A program made the translations under genes and the position numbers. Under the pieces are notes generated by a model, which was not told the origin of the DNA, made no database searches, and worked only from the letters and a program-made list of their open reading frames with translations. Below, in pieces: positions 8,332-15,460 of a stretch of DNA of 64,000 bases; positions within the stretch are counted from its first letter, which is position 1, and each line of letters begins with the position of its first letter. The stretch is from Clostridium beijerinckii HUN142 (GTDB lineage Bacteria; Bacillota; Clostridia; Clostridiales; Clostridiaceae). The stretch is from positions 1 through 64,000 of the forward strand of contig NZ_JHXK01000021.1 in NCBI RefSeq assembly GCF_000621745.1, read 5' to 3'.

Positions 8332-8448
8332 AATATACCTCCAATATTTACTCTATATCATCATATCTAATATAAACTGTAGTATATATTCTCAATAGAA
8401 TATTATTTAATCCCTCAAATTTTCTGTATAAGAATTACTATTCTGATT

Positions 8449-8492
8449 AATTACAACATTTTTGTAAATATCACATTATTCAATTTTCAAAA
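8449..8492 (-). repeat. Promoter-associated repeat, copy 6
   Basis: The best-kept copy. The minus strand reads TTTTTGAAAATTGAATAATG, then TGATATTTACAAAAATGTTG and TAATTAATCAGAATAGTAAT. The similarity to the copies at 12388 and 12859 extends about 65 bp, past the -10-like box into AGAATAGTAAT. Confidence 0.7.
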
Positions 8493-8531
8493 ACAGTTTT
8501 TTATTTACTACATGAAATCTATATTATTTAT

Positions 8532-8570
8532 AAAAAAATGCCCCATTCTTTCATTCAACTAATGAGACAT
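8532..8570 (-). terminator. Terminator of the DUF5673-like gene
   Basis: ATGTCTCATT pairs with AATGGGGCAT (10 bp with G-U pairs) on the minus strand, followed by TTTTTTT. It starts about 40 bp past the stop at 8612. Confidence 0.8.
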
Positions 8571-8611
8571 CTAAATCTAATGAATATTTTGTTTTTATTA
8601 ATCTAAGAAGA

Positions 8612-9112
8612 CTATAACACTATATTTTTTTGAATTACTTCTTCTACTTCTCCCTTAACTTCTTCATTTATTGTAAGTTTAAGACTTGAATTACTTTTGA
8701 AAAAAGCTTTAACTTTAAATTCAATTATATTTGGTGCTATCCAATTATAACTCTTGACCTTAGGCCACTTATAAAAATCTCCTGATATATATATTCCATT
8801 TTCTCTTATTCCTGAACTCTTTAATGCTTTTATTATATTAGAGATTGAAAATTCTATCCAAAATATATTAGTAAAAACACTTTCAATAATATTATCATTT
8901 TCATATCTAACATAAAGTTTTGCATCTTTCCATGATAATAAACACCAAACTATTAATAATACCATCCAAAGAATAGCTAATCCTATTCCTTTATTTACTT
9001 TTACAATATTTCTACCATGAGTATATAATGTATATAAATCTTTTAATAACATCCATGTTCCAGTTACAAATAGTAATATGCTAAGAATTGAAAACACATA
9101 AAACTTACTCAA
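8612..9112 (-). CDS. Membrane protein with a DUF5673-like C-terminal region
   Basis: About 166 residues from a TTG at 9112, 6 nt after GGGGTG; a GTG at 9121 is the alternative. Two N-terminal spans (about 5-25 and 45-62) precede a soluble domain containing GIRENGIYISGDFYKWPKVK, a pattern typical of the DUF5673 family (regulatory-type membrane-attached domain, role unknown). It is divergent from the small gene at 9246, with only 133 bp between the starts; a TATAAT is present on the minus strand near 9158. Confidence 0.6.
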   Translation of the reverse strand: MSKFYVFSILSILLFVTGTWMLLKDLYTLYTHGRNIVKVNKGIGLAILWMVLLIVWCLLSWKDAKLYVRYENDNIIESVFTNIFWIEFSISNIIKALKSSGIRENGIYISGDFYKWPKVKSYNWIAPNIIEFKVKAFFKSNSSLKLTINEEVKGEVEEVIQKNIVL

Positions 9113-9245
9113 GTGATACACCCCATCGCTTAAAATTAAACATTATTAATCTATTATAACATATATTGTAAGTATTTCTTTATTATAAATTTTTTGTTTG
9201 AATTTATGGCATAATTTTGTAAAAAAAGTATTTAGGAGAAGAGCT

Positions 9246-9491
9246 ATGTCAAATATTAAAGTAATTTTTATAGTCCTTGTGAATGTATTTTTTATTTCAC
9301 TCGATTTAATAGCAGATTACAATAAGAACAGATATTTTATCTTCATATTTCCACTTCTTGGAGCAATCAATTATAAATATGTATTTTTAAATTCCAAATT
9401 AACTAATAGTCAGAGATTCTTTGCTCAATTCTCTATTATAGGTGCTTTTATATTAGCTGCTATTTACATTCCTTATTTTATGGAATTTTAG
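9246..9491 (+). CDS. Small membrane protein, unknown function
   Basis: 81 residues from the ATG at 9246, preceded by AGGAGAAGAGCT; the open frame extends to 9198 but has no ribosome site there. Three hydrophobic segments (about 5-20, 30-45 and 62-78). It is the only plus-strand gene in the first 27 kb. No family recognised. Confidence 0.55.
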   Translation: MSNIKVIFIVLVNVFFISLDLIADYNKNRYFIFIFPLLGAINYKYVFLNSKLTNSQRFFAQFSIIGAFILAAIYIPYFMEF

Positions 9492-9504
9492 TTTTGCATA
9501 TAAA

Positions 9505-9605
9505 AAAATCGCAAATTCAATTATTTGAACTGCTCCCTTTCAAATAACAGATTTTTATTTGTCTATCTTAAAGGAAACATATCAACTTTTGAATAATGCG
9601 ATTTT
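9505..9605. repeat. Inverted repeat, about 100 bp, related to the promoter repeat
   Basis: AAAATCGCA-AA-TTCAA at the left end mirrors TTGAA-TAA-TGCGATTTT at the right end. Inside is a smaller stem (CAAATA/ATTTG). The arms resemble the 5' half of the minus-strand repeat (TTGAATAATGTGAT). It lies between the convergent genes ending at 9491 and 9734, so it may act as a two-way terminator. The rest of 9606-9733 holds nothing clear. Confidence 0.45.
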
Positions 9606-9733
9606 ATAATTTTCTATTTATTTTTAGTGATTTATAGCTTATGAAAATATGACAGAACTAGATTTAAAACTATTCTGCATCAAACTTACAAACTTGGAAT
9701 CTGATGTGCTTCAAATCATACTCTTTTACATTA

Positions 9734-10591
9734 CTATTTTTTCTTAACAGGAATCCAGATTTCGCTGTAATAATTCTCATCTTGATTCCCCTTAGGATAA
9801 TCAGCTATATCAGTGTACATTTCAATATTATAACCTGCTGCAATTTCATAATCCTTGCAATTAGGCAACCATTCTGAGAAGATTTTTCTGTTCATATCTT
9901 GCAGAGATTTTGGCATTGCACCCTTGCAAGCAAAAACGGCCCACGTGTGTTTAGGAATAATCTTTGTAACAAAACCATTAGGTATTTCCATGGATGGATT
10001 ATAATCATCTGCAATCAAATATTCAAACTCATCTGATCCCATGTTCTCATCTATGGATATTCCATACATTCCACACACAAACTTTCCCTTTCCAGCTTCA
10101 TAATGATCTGTCCAAAACGGTGGAATTTCTGCAAATACATTCTCATACTTAAACACCTTTGATACACCTATGACAGTAAACGAATCTTTTTCAACAATTT
10201 TGTAATCCATAATATAACCGCCTTCCAATAAAAACTTGATTTTTAGCGGAGCAAATGACTTAATCATCGCTCCATCTTTTCTAACAGCAGTAGGTGTGAC
10301 ACCATGAAATCGAGTAAAAGCTTTTGTGAAACTATCTGGTGATGCATAGCCATACTTTAGTGCAATATCAATGATTTTTTCATCAGTAGAAACGAGGTCA
10401 CTGCCGGCAAGAGTAAGCCTGCGTTGTCTGATATACTCTCCAACCGTAAAACCACAAAGCATTGCAAAGCCTTTCTGGAAATAGAATGGAGACATAAATG
10501 TTTTTTCTGCAATATTTTTTATTGTGATTTCTTCAGTGATATTCTCCTCAATATAGCTGATAGCTTCACCTATTCCTTCAATCCATTTCAT
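9734..10591 (-). CDS. AraC-family regulator with GyrI-like effector domain
   Basis: 285 residues. Two helix-turn-helix motifs fill residues 8-105 (AEKTFMSPFYFQKGFAMLCG and DIALKYGYASPDSFTKAF are the two recognition regions). The C-terminal 160 residues, from about MDYKIVEKDSFTVIGV, form an AraC effector-binding (GyrI-like) domain that binds small organic ligands in relatives such as Rob, SoxS-like and BmrR. It probably activates a nearby or unlinked stress gene on ligand binding. A GGGGG ribosome site lies 6 nt before the ATG. Single-gene unit. Confidence 0.88.
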   Translation of the reverse strand: MKWIEGIGEAISYIEENITEEITIKNIAEKTFMSPFYFQKGFAMLCGFTVGEYIRQRRLTLAGSDLVSTDEKIIDIALKYGYASPDSFTKAFTRFHGVTPTAVRKDGAMIKSFAPLKIKFLLEGGYIMDYKIVEKDSFTVIGVSKVFKYENVFAEIPPFWTDHYEAGKGKFVCGMYGISIDENMGSDEFEYLIADDYNPSMEIPNGFVTKIIPKHTWAVFACKGAMPKSLQDMNRKIFSEWLPNCKDYEIAAGYNIEMYTDIADYPKGNQDENYYSEIWIPVKKK

Positions 10592-10752
10592 AATTATCCC
10601 CCTGTCTGTACATATATCTTATCTCTTTTCAAACGGTTATTCCCGACTTTTTGTGTTATGTTTGGTCTTTCTAAAAAGACTATCATTTAACTCTTTTTAC
10701 TTAATATATAATGATTATTTTCGCTTAATCCATGAATATCATTTGATAAATT

Positions 10753-11571
10753 TTACAGATATATTTTGGGTTCCTTTATAATTCTGTTTTTCATTGTTAA
10801 CACTTTTGAAACCAGTAATCTTGGTTTATAAATAATTTTTCTTGCATTTTTAGGGCACCTTTTAACACAACAAAAGCAACGTAAACATTGTTTTTCATCT
10901 ATTTCTAAAGTTCCCTTGTCAATTGCACTCACAGGACATAGTTTTACACATATATTACAACGACTGCATTTGCTCATATCTGCAAAAGGAGTCTTTGTAA
11001 ATAATCTAGCACCATTTTTAGGTACTATTTTTGCCATTAATGGTAACTTTCCTTGAGGAATTTTAATATAAACATCCTTTAAACTATTTATATTTTGTAT
11101 TTTTCCCATTATATTTTTTCCAAATTCTTCAGCCTTATTTAGATCATCATTGTTAGGGCTATTTTGCGCAATAGGTATTTCTTCTGTGGAAAATGAATGT
11201 TCTCCTATAAACGAACCTGCTGCTACCACCTTAAAACCTGACTTTTGAGCTATAGAATCGAGTTGATTTAAGACTATACCATCACCAATATTTCCATAAA
11301 CACTAACTAACACAACTGGGCTTCCATTCCCTTTTAAGTTTGCTAGAAAAGGATATACTATTTCAGGAATTTTTTCCTCATAAACAGGCACTCCAATTAA
11401 TACTATCTCTCCATCAATTAAAGGAACGCTATTATCGCTTCTTGCTTTAGGTAATGTTAAATCAACTATTTTATCATTAACTATTCCCATTCCTTTTACA
11501 ATTGAATTGACAATCTTTTTAGTTGTACCTGTTGGTGAAAAATATATTGTTGTTGCTGAACTAATTAACAT
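10753..11571 (-). CDS. EFR1-family flavodoxin-ferredoxin
   Basis: 272 residues. The N-terminal flavodoxin-like part binds FMN through the SPTGTTKK loop near residues 12-19. The C-terminus holds two 4Fe-4S clusters: CSRCNICVKLC with a following CP, and CLRCFCCVKRCP. This is the EFR1 family of clostridial electron carriers, cytosolic and of unknown partner. Flanked by 160 and 140 bp gaps, so likely monocistronic. Confidence 0.88.
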   Translation of the reverse strand: MLISSATTIYFSPTGTTKKIVNSIVKGMGIVNDKIVDLTLPKARSDNSVPLIDGEIVLIGVPVYEEKIPEIVYPFLANLKGNGSPVVLVSVYGNIGDGIVLNQLDSIAQKSGFKVVAAGSFIGEHSFSTEEIPIAQNSPNNDDLNKAEEFGKNIMGKIQNINSLKDVYIKIPQGKLPLMAKIVPKNGARLFTKTPFADMSKCSRCNICVKLCPVSAIDKGTLEIDEKQCLRCFCCVKRCPKNARKIIYKPRLLVSKVLTMKNRIIKEPKIYL

Positions 11572-11713
11572 AGTTATTCAACCCCATATTTACTTAATAT
11601 AATTATTACACAATAATTTGCTACCTCGTTCCATTCGTCTGCCAGTTAATCTTCTGTTTTTATCATAAACATCCCACAGTTCCATAATAATTCTCACTTT
11701 CTAACAATGCGAG

Positions 11714-12337
11714 CTAAACTTTTGCAAGTTTTAATACTTGCTTAGGATTTTCAAGAATATAATTTGCATTAATTCCTATTGATGATTTAGCCCCCCATAA
11801 TGCTAATGCAAAATCTATGCCAGCACCAAATGCACAATCCATATCATATTTAGTATCACCAATATATATTGTCTTTGATTTATTTGCACCTGAAAGCTCA
11901 ATAAATTTTAAAATTGGCTCTGGGTTAGGTTTATGCTCTTCTGTATCATCTGCGCAAACTACTAATTTAAAATAATTATTCAATTCAAATGGTGCAAAAT
12001 CATTTAGAAATTCTTCTTTGGTTTTTGAAGTAACTATACCAGTTAGAATTCCAATTTCATTTAGTTTAATCAAGGTATCCTTAATACCATCAAAAACTTT
12101 TACATTATGAAAATACTCTTTTAAGTATTTATTCCATTTTACATTACAGTCTAAAATATTAGTTATTCCAAGTTTATTTAATGTTACTTCTCCAGGAATA
12201 CCTAAAGCGAATCTTAATTCATCAAAACTCAAATTTTCATTGAGTTCTTCAAATACTAATTTTTGAAGTGATGAAAGAACTGCGATTTCGGTGTCTAAAA
12301 GCGTACCATCAATATCAAATATAATACAATTATACAT
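11714..12337 (-). CDS. HAD-superfamily phosphatase (PpaX/Gph-like)
   Basis: 207 residues. HAD motif I is FDIDGTLLDTE (nucleophile Asp9), motif II is TSK near residue 105, motif III Lys is in HKPNPEP, and motif IV is GDTKYDMDCA. The cap domain is the helical C1 type, as in phosphoglycolate phosphatase and pyrophosphatase PpaX. Substrate is not predictable. GGAGG lies 5 nt before the ATG. Its promoter region carries a repeat copy. Confidence 0.85.
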   Translation of the reverse strand: MYNCIIFDIDGTLLDTEIAVLSSLQKLVFEELNENLSFDELRFALGIPGEVTLNKLGITNILDCNVKWNKYLKEYFHNVKVFDGIKDTLIKLNEIGILTGIVTSKTKEEFLNDFAPFELNNYFKLVVCADDTEEHKPNPEPILKFIELSGANKSKTIYIGDTKYDMDCAFGAGIDFALALWGAKSSIGINANYILENPKQVLKLAKV

Positions 12338-12387
12338 ACCATCCTCCAGTATTAAAATTTAGCATTCAACATTTTACTATTACAAGT

Positions 12388-12432
12388 TAATCATAACATA
12401 AATTGTAAATTCCAGATTGCTCAGTTTTCAAA
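12388..12432 (-). repeat. Promoter-associated repeat, copy 7 (upstream of HAD gene)
   Basis: The minus strand reads TTTGAAAACTGAGCAATCTG, then GAATTTACAATTTATGTTATGAT and AACTTGTAATAGTAAAA. The -10-like box lies about 50 bp before the ATG. Confidence 0.6.
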
Positions 12433-12497
12433 GATGCCCTTTTAACTTGCTACGTCAAATAAGAAAAATGTGCAGTAGTAAAAATACAACTTTGTAT

Positions 12498-12764
12498 TCA
12501 CTTATTGTTTATTGCACTATTGTATTTATCTTCATTCTTTTTCCATATTCTAAATAAAGATATTATATATATAATAAAAAGAATTATAAATACATCAGAA
12601 TTCTCTATTAGTCTATGTAATTCTTTACCTCGAACTAAAATAAATAAGATTGCAACTATCCAATACACTATACAATATATTGCACTATTGATTAGAATAA
12701 ATTTTAATTTTCCCTTTTCCCTTTTTTTAGCCCACTGTCTAATAAACCTTTCAGTATTTCTCAA
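12498..12764 (-). CDS. Small membrane protein, unknown function
   Basis: 88 residues from a TTG at 12764, 7 nt after AGGAGG; an upstream ATG at 12785 would overlap that box. A basic N-terminus (RNTERFIRQWAKKREKGKLK) is followed by two membrane spans (about 25-45 and 57-75). No family recognised. Confidence 0.55.
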   Translation of the reverse strand: MRNTERFIRQWAKKREKGKLKFILINSAIYCIVYWIVAILFILVRGKELHRLIENSDVFIILFIIYIISLFRIWKKNEDKYNSAINNK

Positions 12765-12858
12765 CTCAATTCCTCCTATAGCCATATTAGACTACTTACA
12801 ATCTATAGTTATATATCTTTAAAATTATTTAATACATCATAATTTACTATTCTGAATC

Positions 12859-12902
12859 AATTATAATATAATTGGTAAATATAATACAATTCAGTTTCTG
12901 AA
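12859..12902 (-). repeat. Promoter-associated repeat, copy 8
   Basis: The minus strand reads TTCAGAAACTGAATTGTATT, then ATATTTACCAATTATATTAT and AATTGATTCAGAATAGTAAA. A perfect TATAAT lies about 95 bp before the small membrane gene. Confidence 0.6.
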
Positions 12903-12932
12903 CAACCCTCTTTTTAATTATTAACTTCCCCC

Positions 12933-13952
12933 TTAATCATCACTAAAAGTTTCCATGCCAGATAGCGGAAATATTAATGTAACTTTAGTTCCCTTATTAA
13001 CCTCAGAATCAATTGAAATTTTTAAGCCTAGCTTTAAGCAGAGTTTTTCACATAAATACAAACCCATGCCCGTACTTTTGCTAAATCTTCTTCCATTCTC
13101 ACCAGTGAAGCCTTTTTCAAAGACTCTATCTATATCTTTCTCTATTATCCCTACTCCATTATCTTGTATAAATAACATTACTGAATTGGCTTTTTTCATT
13201 GATGATATATTAATTTGAGGATCTTTATTACTTGAATATTTTATTGAATTTACTATTATCTGATTAATGATAAATTCAGCCCATTTCCCATCGCTATATA
13301 CATTTTCTTCAATGTCATTTATATTGATTTTTATTTTCTTATGAATGAAATCTCTATAGTTTCTTTTTACTACATTTTTTACTATATTACCTAGACTAAT
13401 TTGTTTTATAATATAATCTTTATAAGCATTATTACTTCTAGAATAGTACAGTACCTGTTCCACAAATCTTTCAATTTTGTCTATCTGAAAGTCTATTTTA
13501 TTAGTTACTTCATTTTGATTATTCTCAATAATAAGCTTTGAAGAAGCTATTGGTGTTTTAATTTCATGAATCCAGGCTTCTAAATATTCTCTATAATCTT
13601 CCTGCATATCTTTATAATATTTTACATGCTCATACATATCTCTACTTAATTCTTTAAGTATAGAGTTAAACTTTTCTCCTTGTACAGATTCTGCTTCCTT
13701 TAGCATATCTGGAATTAAATATTTCTTGTCCAATTTTTCTAATAAACTGTCAATCTCCCCAAAATACTTTTTATGCTTTATATATTCTAAAGCTATATAA
13801 GAACACAACGGGAAAAACCATATACAAAAAACAAATACAACTATAATTAAGTTAACATTTATAACAAACATTATTATTGACAATATAATAAACATAAGAC
13901 TATTACATAGTATTACAATAGCTTTATCTTTAAGAAACTCACTTATAGTCAT
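12933..13952 (-). CDS. BceS-like intramembrane-sensing histidine kinase
   Basis: 339 residues. Two closely spaced N-terminal spans (about 12-32 and 35-55) with almost no external loop are typical of BceS kinases, which sense flux through a BceAB transporter rather than the drug itself. The H-box is EAWIHEIKTP (His about 129). The ATP-binding domain has N-box NQIIVNSIKYS, DNGVGI (G1) and GMGLYLCEKL (G2). Its ATG overlaps the stop of the response regulator by 4 bp, so they form an operon. Confidence 0.92.
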   Translation of the reverse strand: MTISEFLKDKAIVILCNSLMFIILSIIMFVINVNLIIVVFVFCIWFFPLCSYIALEYIKHKKYFGEIDSLLEKLDKKYLIPDMLKEAESVQGEKFNSILKELSRDMYEHVKYYKDMQEDYREYLEAWIHEIKTPIASSKLIIENNQNEVTNKIDFQIDKIERFVEQVLYYSRSNNAYKDYIIKQISLGNIVKNVVKRNYRDFIHKKIKININDIEENVYSDGKWAEFIINQIIVNSIKYSSNKDPQINISSMKKANSVMLFIQDNGVGIIEKDIDRVFEKGFTGENGRRFSKSTGMGLYLCEKLCLKLGLKISIDSEVNKGTKVTLIFPLSGMETFSDD

Positions 13953-14620
13953 GGCATAATATACCCCATTCCTCTTCTTGTTTCTATTGGATTTTCTATT
14001 CCTATTTCTTCAAGCTTCTTTCTTAATCTATTTATATTAACATTTAAAGTGCTATCGTCTACAAAAAAATCTGCTTTCCAAAGGTACTCCATAAGAGAAT
14101 CTCTTTTTACTATATTTCCTTTATTATTTATTAAAAATGATAGTATTTTAACTTCATTTTTAGTTAACTCTAAAGAGTTATCTTTATAAATAATTGTTGC
14201 ATTTGAAAGATTTAAATTAAAATCTCTGTAGCTTAATATATTACTATTCTTTATGTTTCCATAAGTCCTTTTTAAAATATTAGTTATTCTTGCAAGTAGT
14301 ATTTCTGTATTATAAGGTTTTGTAATAAAGTCATCTGCCCCTAAATTCATGCTCATCAGTTCATCTACTTCACTATCTCTACTTGTAACTATTATAATTG
14401 GAACCTCTGAAGTCTTGCGTATTTCCCTACATATATAGTAACCATCATACATAGGCAGGTTAATATCTAGCAATATAAGTTCAGCGTTCTCACTTTCAAT
14501 ATAATTTATTATGTTATCCATATCTAAAGGAGCCTTCACTTCATATCCATATCTCTCTAAAAAACTTTGCAATTCCTCCCTTATAACCTCATCATCTTCA
14601 ATAATAATAATTTTCCTCAT
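13949..14620 (-). CDS. BceR-like response regulator (OmpR family)
   Basis: About 223 residues. Receiver domain (1-115) with acidic pocket EDDE, phospho-acceptor in LLDINLP (Asp about 52) and KPYN Lys. Winged-helix domain (about 125-220) ends RLRKKLEEIGIENPIETRRG. Two adjacent ATGs follow GGGGGA; the second has the better spacing. Translationally coupled to the kinase. The two TAACA-AAAA-TGTAA boxes upstream of the BceAB-type genes in this window match the BceR binding pattern and are its likely targets. Confidence 0.92.
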   Translation of the reverse strand: MRKIIIIEDDEVIREELQSFLERYGYEVKAPLDMDNIINYIESENAELILLDINLPMYDGYYICREIRKTSEVPIIIVTSRDSEVDELMSMNLGADDFITKPYNTEILLARITNILKRTYGNIKNSNILSYRDFNLNLSNATIIYKDNSLELTKNEVKILSFLINNKGNIVKRDSLMEYLWKADFFVDDSTLNVNINRLRKKLEEIGIENPIETRRGMGYIMP

Positions 14621-14642
14621 CATATCCCCCTACTAGAAATAT

Positions 14643-14681
14643 AAGGTTATTAAATCTTGAAATCCAAAACTTAATAACCTT
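14643..14681. repeat. Perfect 11 bp inverted repeat upstream of the response regulator
   Basis: AAGGTTATTAA (14643-14653) mirrors TTAATAACCTT (14671-14681) with a 17 nt loop. It ends 23 bp before the regulator's start and has no T tract on either strand, so an operator or mRNA element is as likely as a terminator. Confidence 0.5.
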
Positions 14682-14746
14682 AATAATTATTATAAAACTA
14701 AATACTACATTTTACCACAATTTTACTCAATATCATTATAATGACT

Positions 14747-15460
14747 TCACTTTTTCTTTGTAGTTGCAGATAAAATTATCATCAAGAACCCAGTTAATCC
14801 AAATATCAATTTTCCAATTACTACACCTATAGGTATTGAGAATGCTGGCTCTACCGCGCTAAGAGACATGGGGTATTGTACAAAGAAATTTCCTCCAAAT
14901 AAATCAACTTCATATGGTAGCGGAATATAATTTATAAGTAATACTACTACCATTAATCCAAAAATTAATCCTTGATGATATCGTCCTCCAAGACTTCCTA
15001 CACCAAACACAAACAACATTGATGGAACAAGCGTTATAAATGCTGGCAGAACAAGACCGCCAAAGCTTAAGAAGTGAAAATTTACACTATAAAACCACAC
15101 ACTATATAAAATTGGTATCATAGAAATCAAAACAAATCCTATAATAATAGTACCAAAGCGTAGCATCTGAAACTTAAATTGATCAATAGGAGTTGCCCTC
15201 GTCAAATCTTGTACATTTTTTTCTTGTTTTGAATAAAGAAATGAGATAAAAAATAATAAGGTAACAAGTAAAATTGGCAGCACTTTAGCAAGGTATTCTC
15301 CATAACTCCATCCTGAAAACGGCGCAGTGTTTGCCACTCCAAGAATAATATCACTTGTCATAACTTCGTAGCTATATATAGCTGAAATTATAAGCAGTCC
15401 TAAGAAAAATTTATTTATAATAAGTCTTTTTAGTTCATATTTTAATAATTTAATCAACAT
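14747..15460 (-). CDS. ABC-2 type transporter permease
   Basis: 237 residues with about six membrane spans (near 18-32, 55-75, 100-125, 130-155, 160-180 and 205-230). The opening MLIKLLKYELKRL is a common start of ABC-2 permeases. Its ATG overlaps the end of the peptidase-permease gene, so it belongs to that operon and probably pairs with the ATPase at 17681. A remnant of a second copy lies at 20742-20797. Confidence 0.8.
   Translation of the reverse strand: MLIKLLKYELKRLIINKFFLGLLIISAIYSYEVMTSDIILGVANTAPFSGWSYGEYLAKVLPILLVTLLFFISFLYSKQEKNVQDLTRATPIDQFKFQMLRFGTIIIGFVLISMIPILYSVWFYSVNFHFLSFGGLVLPAFITLVPSMLFVFGVGSLGGRYHQGLIFGLMVVVLLINYIPLPYEVDLFGGNFFVQYPMSLSAVEPAFSIPIGVVIGKLIFGLTGFLMIILSATTKKK

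Noticed and set aside
3466..12902. The repeats as integron attC sites and the small genes as a cassette array
   Set aside because: The content (single small genes such as GNAT and YciI, one strand, repeats between) resembles cassettes, but the repeats lack the GTTRRRY/RYYYAAC core, lie at promoters rather than at gene ends, and no integrase is in the window.
3466..12902. The TTACA-N4/5-TGTTA dyad in the repeats as BceR boxes
   Set aside because: It looks like the BceR box TNACA-N4-TGTAA, but the spacer varies between 4 and 5 and the right arm overlaps the -10 TATAAT, so the match may arise from the promoter itself.
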